A DNA stretch of 60,000 bases, taken from positions 21,363,666-21,423,665 of the forward strand of contig OX485807.1 in NCBI GenBank assembly GCA_950295325.1. Direction: 5' to 3'. How positions within the stretch are numbered: the stretch's first letter is position 1; each line of letters starts with the position of its first letter. Made by a program: the position numbers and the translations under genes. Below, one piece after another: positions 22,601 through 34,000 of the stretch. Origin of the DNA: Polytrichum commune. Its lineage: Eukaryota > Streptophyta > Polytrichopsida > Polytrichales > Polytrichaceae. Below the pieces are notes generated by a model that searched no databases, was not told the origin of the DNA, and saw only the letters and a program-made list of their open reading frames with translations.

Positions 22601-25573
22601 ACACTTGCACAAAATTAAATCATAGTTGAATCTGAATATATAGTCGGCACCTTTATTATAAAGTCATTATAAGTACCATTTTTGCCAATCCGTCCATGCC
22701 ACATAAACACACTTATAGATCAAGGCAGCCAAGCATCATAAGTACTTACTTTGTTGTACTCAAAGTTAATAGGTCAGTGATTCAACCATGGCTGGAGGTA
22801 TATGCAGGTGGATTCACTTTGTTGAACTTACATTGAAATGGTGCTGGTATATTGTGATCATGCACGTCCATACATGCATCCAGCCTACATGCTTGGAGAA
22901 TTTAGCGTTCGCAGCCACAGTGGTTAAGAAGGAACTGTGTCTACTGTGGGGATGTGCTGCTATAATGCCTATGTTGCGGAGCCTGGCTCCGCAATTGGAA
23001 AACTGACCTCCTGGAGTATGTTTTAAACTGTTTGCCTGGAAATGTTATTTAAACGGCAATTGAAATGCCGAACAATCATTTTTGTCTGTACCAATGGGCA
23101 CTTAACACCCCGGGTAGATACTGGATAACTTAAACTTGGGTTTTTGAGGTTAGTAACCCTAAACCATGGTTATGATCAGTTCTAAATGTATTCTACCGGA
23201 CAAGTGATATGGAGGGGTCACACACTCCTCAAGGGCCCCCAGGTGTAGATAACTCTGCCAACCTTATCACCCATGCTTTATTTGTCACATGCAAGTGTTG
23301 TTGCATTCCTCACTGTTATGGTTGCAAGAACATGCTGGTTGTTACAATGGAACTCATATCCTTGTAATGGTGTGAGCATATTGTTAACGTAGATGTCCAG
23401 AACTTCATGTTGTGATGTTTGTTGATTACTCACACTGAGTTTGCAAACCATGCACAATGTTGGAGGATATGTGACGTGTCACTAGATTTGGCCGCAGAGG
23501 CTTCCGATTTGGCATCTTCTGGACGTCATGCACATTGAGCGTAACATCTGCGAGAGCTTGTTGAAACTGATTTTTGGTGCAAAAGACACTGCAGCTTCGC
23601 GGCGAGACATGGAGGAGGAGCGGATACGAGAACATTTGTGGCTTCGACGAGGACCGGTAGCAGGTGGGCATTATTTGAAGCCTCCGGCGTCGTATGTGCT
23701 CACGAAGGAGGAGCAAAGAATATTCATGGAGCAGGTGAGCGGTATATCAGTTCCAACGGGATATTGTGGGCCAATGAAGAAGCACATCATCAAAAACAGA
23801 ATCGGTAACATGAAGTCACATGACTTCCACATTTTTTTCCAATTTATACTCCCAGTTTGTTTGAGACACCTTATGGGCTCGGGCCCTCGCCAAGCTATCA
23901 TTCGTTTGGTGAGGTTATTCACCATGATATGTAAGAAAGTCATAAATGTAGCAGAATTAGAGCGTCTGCAACATTTCGCAGCGGAAACCATGTGCTTAAT
24001 GGAGATATGGTTTCCTCCTTCGTTTTTTGACATTATGGTCCATTTGCCAATTCACCTAGTTAGGCAAGTCAAGTTGTGTGGTCCAATTGCTAATGCTTGG
24101 TGCTACCCGGTGGAGAGGCACTTGAATGTTTTGAAAAAATATATTAGGAGCAGGGCACATCCTGAAGGTGCCATTGCGAACGCTTATGTATTTGACGAAG
24201 CCTTGGGGTTTTGCACCGAATACTTGAAATTGTATCCTCACACCCGTCGTCGGATTTGGGACGACGAGGAGGAGTTGGGAGATTGCGGAGAATTGTTGGA
24301 AGGAAAAGCAATTTACCGAGAACTTAGCAGTGAGGAACGACGGGGAATCCATTCGTGGATTATTAGGAACTCTGATGCGACCAGCGAGCCTTGGAGGTAA
24401 GTTTTTTGTCCCCCCGTGCTGAATTGTCATAGGGCAAACCATGTAAAATAACCCATTCACTGTGAATGTTCCAATCAACATTATAATTACTTTCAGTTTG
24501 TGTGCCTTTAGAGAGTACCAGGCCCTTACAGAGCAGCTGGAGTCGGAAAGGGAGCGGTTTAGGAGGGACGCTGCAGCACGGGGGCTTTCACGAAGAGAGC
24601 AACACAGGTATCCAGATGCACTTATGCATGGCCTCCCTGACTTTGTGGAGTGGCTGCCCCAGTACACAACAATGTTGGTAAATGCCCATGGTTCAAACAA
24701 TGTCGACATTGAACTACTCCGGCTATCAGCTCTACCCTCAAGGGATGCTGAGACTTACCAACAGATGTGGGCCTATGGCAATCATTACAGAGTGGCAAAC
24801 GAGGGGGACAATCCTGGGTTTGTGACGCAGGATTATGGCATCGCCAGTATTTTTGGTGCGGAGGAAGGACGAAGTGCGGGGGTGAGCATGGTTGGGGTCT
24901 TGAAAGAGATTATCGTGGTGCGGTACTCAGCCCAAAGGAGAGTTGTATTTCGAGGATCCTGGATCCGCAATGATCCTGGGCCACGGTCATCAACAAAGGT
25001 AGACCAATTTGGCTTCACGGTGGTACGCTTCAATGATCGAATTCCAAAAAACACGGAACCATATGTATTGCCAGCCACAGTCAGACAGGTAATTTTGTCT
25101 CTCTAAACATGTGGATTCATCTTGGAGCTTGATAATGTTGCTACAATTGTTTTGATGTGCACCTTACAAAGATGGTTGTGTGGCTGAAATTCACATGCAA
25201 GACAATAATTTCTTGACGCTCTGGAAACAATGAATAGGTGTTCTTCATTCCGGACTGGCTGCACCGTGGGTGGAGCGTGGTGATGCAGAAAGAGCCGCGG
25301 TCAAGGAGAGTAGTAGATAACGATGACGAACAGATACTGGGGATATCTGGCGAATTAATTGGCTTGCAATTGCCGCGAGACATGAATGTTGCACAATTCC
25401 GCCCACTTGTGAGACATGCTGGGGAGGCAGTTCCAGCTGCAGAGATTGCACGGTTAAATGCACTAGTGAGGGGGGAGAGACACCAGGAACACCAACGCGG
25501 AAGACCACAAGCACCCAGGGGGGTGGAACGGGGAAACAATCAAAGAAGGTTGCGCAGGAGGAATGCACCCTAA
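19631..25573 (+). CDS. TNP2-type CACTA transposase (Transposase_21, DUF4218, DUF4216)
   Basis: Exons 19631-19861, 19987-21789, 23498-24396, 24512-25088 and 25238-25573 have GT-AG borders and close in frame, giving 1281 aa. Residues 40-69 have a Cys/His cluster (CPCNLC...HLRHRGRH) like the transposase-associated domain. Residues ~130-270 are acidic and Ser-rich. ACPKGCCLFKGDLEDAEKCP (from ~348), LGLALDGMNPYS (~456), FNYNLPPWMVTKKYFVMLCL, NIDVFIQPLVDELQQLW (~513) and FPAYGLISGLTTKGFKACPV are the Transposase_21 hallmarks; D461 and D514 are candidate catalytic acids. Exon 3 gives LDVMHIERNICESLL plus DUF4218 (FDIMVHLPIHLVRQV, YPVERHLNVLKKYIRSRAHP). Exons 4-5 give DUF4216 (GVLKEIIVVRYSAQRRVVFR, VDQFGFTVVRFN, VFFIPD). 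The YWRRLPIWHLLDVMHIE join across intron 2 matches family spacing. The frame is open back to ~19554, so the true start could lie upstream. Confidence 0.92.
21790..23497 (+). other. large intron 2 of the TNP2-type gene
   Basis: The donor AGG|GTTAGT follows LSYWR and the acceptor CCGCAG|AGG precedes RLPIWHLLDVMH. The 1.7-kb interior is AT-rich with only short frames, and no nested element with clear ends was seen. Confidence 0.65.
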
Positions 25574-25973
25574 ACTCTGAATACAGAGTTGGAACCCTGT
25601 TACTATCGAATTTGGTGAGTAGCGCTGGAGAGTTCAAACTTAACTTCCCTCAGGCAAAGTAATGTGTTATGCAGTATAGCTAGGCTTTCATTATTGGTCC
25701 ATGTGCCTGATAGGAGAAGATCACGATGGCAGTGTCGATGCATAGATGCAACTTCATGGGTATGAGACAATGCACATATTTGCTCGTGGCAGCGTAGAGA
25801 TATGAATCAGTACCCCAACATGGAGATGGCATCTGAGGCTTAGTTATTGTGGTGGCAATTGTTGATGATGACCTTGTGATTGTGTCGATACAACATCACT
25901 GCGAGTAGTTGTTGATTGCAGACAAGTTGGGCACATGTTGGGTCAAGTTTTTTTTGCGGAATGAGTTGTTGTC

Positions 25974-27060
25974 TGCAGAGGCCATGGGCACGGGAATGTT
26001 CAATTTATTTCCTGCTGTGCCTAGGCTCACAATTGCTACTTTGTGAGTGTGCAGGCTTTTTGCAAAAGGAGGCAAAAAAAAGCCCCCCCCCCGTCTACAA
26101 GGTTGGAATTCATGAGTCCCGTACAGTCTCACATGTGCATAGATCGGGGAAGTGTGAATGGTGTTTTGCAATAACCTTCCAATAATCTGTTTGATGTCTG
26201 CAGTGTTTATAGTTGGCACAGGACCGTTCAATTTTTTGGCGACATTAATTGTTGTGTGCAGACGCCATGGGCACGAAACCGTTCAATTTTTTTACTGTTG
26301 TGGCTAGGCTCCCAATTGCTAGTTTGTGAGTGTGCAGGTTACTTGCAAAAGGAGGTAAACCCCCCCCCCCTCAAAAAAGTTGGATTTCGTGAGTCTTGTA
26401 CAGTCTCACATGTGCATAGTTCGGGTAAGTGTGAATGGTGTTTTGCAATAACCTGCCAATACGATGATTGACGGCTGCAGTGTTTTATAGTTGGCACATG
26501 ACCGTTCAATTTTGTTGCGGAATTAGTTGATGTGTGCAGAGGAGGTGGGCATGGGACCGTTCAATTTTTTTTCTGTTGTGGCTAGGCTCCCAAATGGTAG
26601 TTTGTGAGAGTGCACATTACTTGCAAAAGGAGATACAACCCCCCCCCCCCCCCAATACAAGTTGGATTTCATGAGTCTTGTACAATCTCACATGTGCATA
26701 GGTCGGGTAAGGGTGAATGGTGTTTTGCAATAATCTGCCAACATGATGATTGATGGCTGCAGTGTTTTATAGTTGTTCCAGGACCGTTCCATTTTTTTGA
26801 CGAGATTAGTTGTTGTGTGCAGAGGAAGTGGGCACGTAACTTTTCAAATCATATGTTGTTGTTGCTCTTGCTCCAAAATGGTAGTTTGTGAGAGTGCACA
26901 TTACTTGCAAAAGGAGGTACAACCCCCCCCCCCCCCCAAAAAAGGGTGATTTTATGAGTCATGTACACTCTCACATGTGCATAGGTCGGGTAAGGGTGAA
27001 TGGTGTTTTCCAATAATCTGCGAATATGATGATCGATGGCTGCAGGTTTCATAGATGGCA
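25974..27060. repeat. four ~280-bp tandem repeats with poly-C tracts
   Basis: Units begin near 25974, 26256, 26530 and 26814 with 'tgcaga..(a/c)..gggcacg' and 'gttcaatttttt', giving periods of about 274-284 bp. Each has a poly-C run (near 26084, 26360, 26639 and 26922), then 'tctcacatgtgcata' and 'gtgaatggtgttttgcaata'. They lie just 3' of the TNP2-type gene, inside the element, about 2-3 kb from its right end. Confidence 0.9.
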
Positions 27061-28340
27061 TTTAATTGACATGTGGTCGGTATTGCAATGTATGTGACAA
27101 ATGTGCTTTCAATTTGCAGTGACGTGCACAATGTTCACATGACAAATCATCCTATGTATGTATTGATGATTCAGTTACCGGGCTCCATCGGGTTTCCAAC
27201 ACCGTTTTCATAAATGTCCAGTAATCAATGTTTGAACAATGAGGCTCCTGTTGTGATATTTCTCCTAAATTATGTAGAGAATGATGCGGTTATTCCACTT
27301 TCCACTTGGCCATCCTTTGGTGCGCCATTATGAAGTGAGGTTGTTATGTGACCGGATCAGGTTGTGGTTGTGTATGTCAATGTTGGTTTGCAGGATGTGC
27401 AAGTCTCCACCTCTCCGACGAAAAAATGCGTTGTTTGAAAATGCGGAGCATCGGTGTGTGGTGGTCAATTCTCACTGCGGGGATTGAACGGGCTTTCCAG
27501 CAAACCATGTATATGGAAAAATAGGCGTATTCTTCATATACAGAGACACGCTGGTTGTGGACAAGGTACTTCTCAAACTTGTTTGAGGATATGTAAACAC
27601 CTTGATTTAATATATGTTCCACATGCAGTAGTCTATGTTCAAGGGATTGAAGCTATGACGCAAGACACGTAAGCACTTAGTGCAACAAACATTGTTCATG
27701 GGCGGTAAAATTTCCTCATTAAAACATCCGAATTGTTTACATGTGGGCAGGGACTTTCGCAATGTGGCCGCAGATTCTCATGGGAAGTGTCAATTCCTGG
27801 AACAAAACATTCGGAATTTGCTCATTTTTGGACAGGGACGATTATGTTGTGTTTTGGATTTAGCAGTGGCCTCACTACAGGGGCAGATCAAATCTGATCT
27901 GACAATGCTGGAAACATTGAGTGCAAGGTGTAATATAACTTTATTGTTGTCTGGAAATACTGCACTTCTGGTCCAATGGTTCTTATTTCAAAACGTCTGT
28001 AATATTTAATGTGAAGTCCATTTCTTGCATTCCCATTGCAATAAACATGTGTAACACAAATCTTATTCCTGAAATGCAATCTAGATAGGAATTCATGACA
28101 AATTCTCATCCATGTATGCAGCCTGCCGTATTTGGGTGGCACCCACACGACCTTCTTCACGGATGACAGTCAACACACTGTGTTTATTGCAATGATGGTT
28201 AGCACACTGTGTTCCTAGTGAATTGAATGCCAGAGTCCCTAAACCTTGGGTGCCACTTGAATGTGAACCACAGTCGTTTTGGGGTGTCATTCGTATCACC
28301 ATGCTTGTTTACGTTCAGGAGCTCAGTAGGCCTAGTGGCA
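27061..28340. other. noncoding right part of CACTA element
   Basis: AT-rich sequence without convincing coding frames. The frame at 27680-28009 is short and unsupported. Confidence 0.45.
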
Positions 28341-28460
28341 GTGAAATTCGACTGTCACCTGTTTTCCGGTGACAGTGGAATTTGACCGATAGTCAAATTC
28401 CTGTGGCACTCAAAATCGAGTGTCACTCGATTTTGAGTGTCACTCAATTTTGAGTGACAC
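28341..28460. promoter_or_regulatory. cluster of palindromes, candidate subterminal protein-binding region
   Basis: Three palindromes follow one another. The first, at about 28351-28376, pairs ACTGTCACC with GGTGACAGT. The second, 28407-28439, is a perfect 16-bp stem around one base (CACTCAAAATCGAGTG and complement). The third, 28437-28460, pairs GTGTCACTCAA with TTGAGTGACAC around TT. They share the core TGTCACTC. The position, about 0.75 kb inside the right terminus, fits the subterminal repeats bound by TNPA proteins in En/Spm, but binding is inference. Confidence 0.6.
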
Positions 28461-29121
28461 TGGAATTCGAGATTCAAGTGATGTCAGCTGCCAGTCGTCC
28501 TACGTTGGCAACTCAATCGTGGTATTAGTTGAGTGCGACTCAGTCAATGCGGGCGGCACTGGTGAATATGGGCAATAGGGTCACAGTCAAATCCCAGCGG
28601 CAATGCTCATCGAAATGCAGAGAAACGGTGGACATATTCGAAATTTAGCCTAACAACTTCCCGGCTAGCAGTGGTGTATGTGCATACAATTTCAGTTTGG
28701 GAGATGACATGGGAGTGTGGATGAGACGAGGAACGATCACATTCATCCGCAATGAACTAGCTATGTATTACGCCAACAGACAAAATGTGACATGCTTAAT
28801 GGCACCTTATGGGCTATATATTAACATCATCTAATTGCAGATGGTGCTCATTGTGTATATATTAATAGCCAGTCGCTAATTCCCTGCGAAGGAGCGTGGA
28901 CATCATAACTGAACTTATGGAAAGCCAGTGCAATATCCCTACCCAAAATAAACCACCAATATACCCTAAACCAATGTACACACACAAATTCAAGGTATTA
29001 TTAATTGCATGCATTCGCAATTTCGATTATAGGGAAATTGATCTATATATGCAGACGAAGTTGAAAACTTAAACAACAGTGACTGAAAATTATAAAATAT
29101 TATGCCTAATAAATTCCCGGC
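28461..29121. other. right subterminal DNA of CACTA element
   Basis: Further scattered 'gagtg(c/a)(g/c)act' motifs occur to about 28565, then AT-rich DNA runs up to the terminus. No gene is seen. Confidence 0.4.
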
Positions 29122-29191
29122 AAAAAAGTGGTCAAAAGAACCGTAATGGGAAAACGACTACGGTTCTTTTTTACCATGTTTTCTACTAGTG
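29122..29191 (-). repeat. right terminal inverted repeat of CACTA element
   Basis: Complement of 7281-7350 with one mismatch. It ends in ACTAGTG at 29191 and is followed by the duplicated AAG. It carries the same 12-bp-stem hairpin. Confidence 0.95.
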
Positions 29192-29194
29192 AAG

Positions 29195-29668
29195 AATGCT
29201 AGGATGCAAAACATACCAAACCTTGTTTCAATAATTGGCATGGGTTTCGTCCAAATTTCAATCGTCCACAACAATATTTGTATACTTATTCATAACAAGT
29301 GTCATTAGAGCATAATATTAATTAGACGTTTTAGCTTGCACCCATTTCGATACATGTAGACGTGGTTTTAAAAACCCCAAGAGCGCATGACATTCATGAC
29401 CGGTCCCAATCTCTACCATCCTGTAATTGAGAGGGTTGGGTTTAGAGAAATGGTGGCTCATGCAATGATGCCAAAGGCTAGACGAACTCACTAATTGAGT
29501 TTTTATTAATTAGTCACAATTAAAATTCAACCTCCAATGTGGGGCAACGGGTGGCATTGGGGCTAAGTGAGTTAAGTAAATTCAATGTCTTAGAGTCCCA
29601 TAATAAGGTTGGGCATTGGCCTCTATGGTGACATTCAACCAACAATTAACGAGTTCCATAATTAGTTA
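29195..29668. other. spacer right of CACTA element
   Basis: AT-rich sequence with no coding frame or repeat recognised. Confidence 0.4.
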
Positions 29669-29805
29669 GGGTTAGTTTCCATGTAGGTTGCTAGCCCACT
29701 AAATTCTAGTGGAAATGTAGGTTTCACCATTTCCACTAGAATCATGATGGAGTTTACATTTCTTCTAGAATTTGGCAGGTCAACAACTTACATGGAAACT
29801 AACCC
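29669..29805. mobile_element. Tourist-like MITE, 137 bp, TTA target duplication
   Basis: The ends are GGGTTAGTTTCCATGTA at 29669 and its complement ending at 29805. Weaker pairing continues inward through 'aaattctag(t/a)(g/a)gaaatgta'. TTA is duplicated at 29666-29668 and 29806-29808. Small size, terminal GGG/CCC and TTA duplication fit PIF/Harbinger-derived MITEs. Confidence 0.82.
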
Positions 29806-30238
29806 TTAGCATGGCCACTGCATTGATTTATCGCCCACGTGGCATTGGCTAACCAAGGCTCACATTATCTACCGCTTAACTAGGCTCGATTGCAACATAA
29901 AAACCATGCTGGTGTAAAGCGGGGACCCAATGGCCTTGAACCAGGGAAAGGTAGGTAGGTAGATACCAGTGGTGCAAGATGGACCGGACAATATCACATG
30001 TTGTCCACTTGCACGACTGGTGGTTAGGGGAGGTAGCTAGCCAGCGTGTGGAGTTGAACTTTTGACGCTGGTGGAATCCAAGTCTAAGGATACAGAAATA
30101 AATGGCCCAGATTCCGGGCTTCACAAATACATCGACACTCGTTGATTAATGTTATGAGGTGTTACCACAAGTGACATAAAATACCATATGACGCTAAATA
30201 CAATATATAGTGTTAGTGGACCTAGTACTACCTACTTA

Positions 30239-30740
30239 GGGCCACTTCACACACAAGCCGAGAGCCGTGACTGTGAAATTGTGAGAGCCCAAAAGAAAGT
30301 GTCCAAAGGCTGTCCCAACACACCTCCAAAATCACATAGTTTGGTCACGAACCTTCAGTGTAGTGTGAAGTCATATGTGGTTGGACCATAACCAAATGCT
30401 ATTTCAATGAATTTATGTTCATATATGCGGGTCCTCATACATAATAAAATAGAATATATCAACGGTTGTGAGTGTTCGGAGTGCCATGATCTCCTGGTTT
30501 TTTTGTTAAGCCTACCTCGAAGAGGGGTGTTTTGAAAATAGTCCAAGTGACCATGAAACATGATCCATTTGATGCCATGTGGGAATCCATGTAGGCTTTA
30601 CATCCATCTTGCATGCACACACTCCGTTGGTCCCTCAAGCGTAGTGTGAAGCGAATTTGGACTGGCTCCGCCTTTTCCACCAATGAGAGTGCTTGAAGTG
30701 CAATGGTCACGGGCTCTCAGTCTCGTGTGTGAAGTGGCCC
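30239..30740. mobile_element. Tourist-like MITE, 502 bp, TTA target duplication
   Basis: The termini share GGGCCACTTCACACAC, and the similarity extends to about 35 bp with small gaps (GAGAGCC and GTGAC blocks). TTA lies directly outside at 30236-30238 and 30741-30743. There is no coding capacity. It sits about 350 bp upstream of the VPS45 start codon, so it may form part of that promoter. A single similar terminus lies at 3743. Confidence 0.85.
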
Positions 30741-30743
30741 TTA

Positions 30744-31094
30744 AACAGCTGCTGACTCCGTGGCACCTGCTGCCACAGAAGCTTCAATGAATGGCATGGC
30801 ATACTTCCTCCCAAAGGCATTTGCATTCCTTCCACTGTTTCCTTCCTTCCTTCCTTCCTTCCCCTCCATTGTAGCCAAAAGGATCGAAACCACAGCAACG
30901 ACAGTTCGGGAAGTCGGTTGGGATTGAAGCTAACGCACCTTAACGCAACGCAGACGCCGGGAAGATTCACGAGAATCATCGGAGGCAGAAGGGAGAGAAG
31001 GAAGGAAGGAAGGCTTGGGTACATGTAAACAGTTGGGAAGCTTTTTCATCATCAGTGGCATTACTGAGCCTCGATTCACGCCCATACAGACAAC
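30744..31094 (+). promoter_or_regulatory. VPS45 upstream region with complementary CCTT and AAGG microsatellites
   Basis: This stretch between the MITE and the VPS45 ATG should contain the core promoter and leader. A (CCTT)n run at about 30838-30868 is complementary to a (GAAG)n run at about 30997-31013. If both are transcribed they could pair in the leader RNA. No certain TATA box was chosen. Confidence 0.45.
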
Positions 31095-34000
31095 ATGGTG
31101 CTGGTGGGCGCGGTCCGCGATTACCTCAACCGGGTGCTCAATGACATTGCCGGCATGAAAGTCCTCATCCTTGATGCGCAGACTGTACGTGCTCATCACT
31201 CTCTCGATTCTGGTTTTAGCTATTTATTTATTTTAATTTATTTTGGGGTTGGGGTTTGGGTTTGATCGGATCGGTCTGTGGACCTTGGGAAACCTCTCCC
31301 TTTATGATGTTGAATTCGTCTCTCAGTTTTATTATCCTCCTCAGTGTTGTCGTATGATGGGATCTGTCCCGGAGTGTTGGACGAGGTAGCTGATCGCAAG
31401 GGTTTGGGTTAACCAAGCTTAACCCTAATCCTATGAGGGGTTTGGACAAGAGAGATGTAGGGAAGACAAATTATGAGGGCACTCTGGTGCAGCAGTAACA
31501 TTTGAAATGTGGAATTCAGCTATGTTATCCGTCCGGCATTGGGAAGGGAGGATAATTTTGCTGGAATTGAAGACAAATCGAAACCTGTTTCTCTTCTTTG
31601 GACAGGGTTATCTAGGATTAACTCTCTGAACTCTAGAATAAGCGGAAGTTTGTGAGGGCTTTGGACAAGAAGGATATGTGCAAGACTATTTATGCTGGCA
31701 CTCTGATGCAGCAGTACCACTTCATTATGGAATTCAGCTATTTCATCCGGCATTGGGAAAGGAGGATAAATATACTGAAATTGAAGACAAATCGAAACCT
31801 ATCTTCCCTTTGAGCAGGCTTATCTAGGGTTAACCCGCTTGACCCTAGAATAAGTGGAAGTTTGTGAGGACTTTGGACAAGAGGGCTATGGAGATTTCAC
31901 TTTATGACGGCACTCTGGTGCAGGAATTGACATTTAAATATGGCATTCAGCTATTTCATACGGCATGAGAAGGGAGGATAATTTTACTGAAATTGAAGGC
32001 AAATTAAAACTTATTTCCCCCTTGAACAGTGGGTCAGCTGGTTTGAGGATTCTATGGTGAAGGTGGGAGGAGTTAGTGGCACTCTTACGGAAACCTATGG
32101 ACTCAATGGTGGTCGGTGGGTTTTTAGTATTGCCTACATTAGTGAGCAAGGAGGAATGGGATGGGGTTACTGATGAGAGTGACGACGCAGGTGGGCATCA
32201 TCAGTGTAGCAATGAGCCAGTCGGAGCTCCTACAGAAGGAAGTGTTTCTGGTGGAGAAAGTGGATGCGCAAGCGAAGGAAACGATGGGGCATCTCAAAGC
32301 TGTCGCATTCTTGCGGCCAACAGCTGAAAATATCCAACATCTCAAGCGTCATTTGAACAATGCTCGATTTGGAGAGTACCATTTGTGTAGGTCTGCACTG
32401 CCCTCTCGCACTTAGTTATCCAATGCCTCTAGACTTATGAAAACTGTCAGCCCCAATCATGAAACATCATGTCCACCTTGAAACTCTGATAATATCATTT
32501 ATCACTCCACAGGCAAGTGGATTGGCGCAACACAACAACGAGAGAACTAATGCTTCTTCTGGGAGCGATTCTTAAATTCCTGGATTTACTGCAGAGTGGC
32601 ACAGTTTCCTGCTGAGCTTGTCATTTATATATGGTTCAAATGAGTTCAGCTATCATTCTCCCCTATTCTACAGAAACAATTATTTTGCCACTTGTGACCA
32701 CATGCAAGAATCACGGAGGGAATGAGCTCTGCAACATGACTCCAGGGCAAGCATATTATTCTGGGCCTCAATAACTATTGAGGTCATTCACTGAGAGGGT
32801 TTATTGACAGGGATTGGACATTGTCAAGCCCTTCGGGTTCTCATTGTATTGAGCTTTTTTTTGTAGCAGGAAAGATTAAGGAACATAAAGCATTGCTTAC
32901 GTTTATGGTATGGTTGATGCAGTTTTCAGTAACATCATCAAGAAGTCTTACATCCAGATACTCGCCGACTCTGATGAGCATGATTTAGTGCAACAAGTGC
33001 AGGTATTGGTCATAGTCACCACGTCCTGTGGGTCATGGTCATAAACTAATTCTAACCATCACTTCATGTAGATAGAAGGACTAACAAATAATGAGCATAA
33101 GTAAACAGTGCAATAACAATTGAGCAAGACCTCTGGATATTCTCCACAGTTTGATTATGATATCTGGCAGTTTCTTACATATAAAAATTGACCTGGGTTT
33201 TCTCTAACCTGAAATTACCTCAAAGTGAGGCAGAATCCTACATATAATGGATGTAACTCTTCCATGATAGATGTTGTGTTGTACTTTTAATTTGAGCAAG
33301 AAAGAAGTAAAGTTGTGACCAGAAAACTTGTTTGGCAGGAGTTTTATGCCGACTATTTTGCAATTGATCCATTTCACTTCACATTGAATCTGCCTTCAAA
33401 TCATCTGTCCATGCTGCCCACTGTGGCAGACCCCCACAACAGCCAGCTGGCTTGTGACCGAATGCTTGATGGCATTGCTGCTATCTTTCTCTCTCTCAAG
33501 AAGCGGCCTGTTATTCGATATGAACGAAGTTCAGAAATTTCCAAACGTGTTGCCCAAGATGCTGCAGTAAGTTTTTCCTGCCTTTTAATCCTCTTGGCAA
33601 TAACATGATAGGCTCCTATTTTGACCGGTTGTAGTATGGTTTACGTACCATGTGCTGTGGTGTAATGATCATGCAACACACAAGAACCTTCAGATTCTCC
33701 TAGTCACTAGGAGTATTTGTGTAATGATGTTTTGTTTTGTATTGGTTGTTTAGAAGGTACCTGCACACAGCAGGTAAATGCAATATAGAGTAAAGGATCA
33801 CTGTGTTCTCAGTAGTTCAGTTGTTATGGTTTCTCATAATACTGACTTAATGTCTATACTGGTTCCCTCTGGTCAGTAAGTACAGACTGAGTTTTATAGA
33901 TGGGGTGGCTTTTTCTTTGCAGAGATTAATGTATGAGCAGGAGCCAGGTTTGTTTGACTTTCGACGAACAGAGGTGGCACCTCTGCTCTTGGTGGTTGAC

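Larger units (their letters stand above)
7281..29191. mobile_element. complete CACTA (En/Spm, CMC-class) transposon, 21,911 bp
   Basis: The left end reads CACTAGTAGAAAACATGGTA and the right end is its exact complement. The first 61 bp of both termini are identical, and the match runs to about 70 bp with one mismatch. The 3-bp target duplication AAG lies at 7278-7280 and 29192-29194, as expected for CACTA elements. Inside are a minus-strand TNPA/Ptta-like gene and a plus-strand TNP2-type transposase gene, divergent, both with open frames across all predicted exons. Identical termini, an intact duplication and intact genes suggest a recent insertion and possibly autonomy. Confidence 0.96.
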
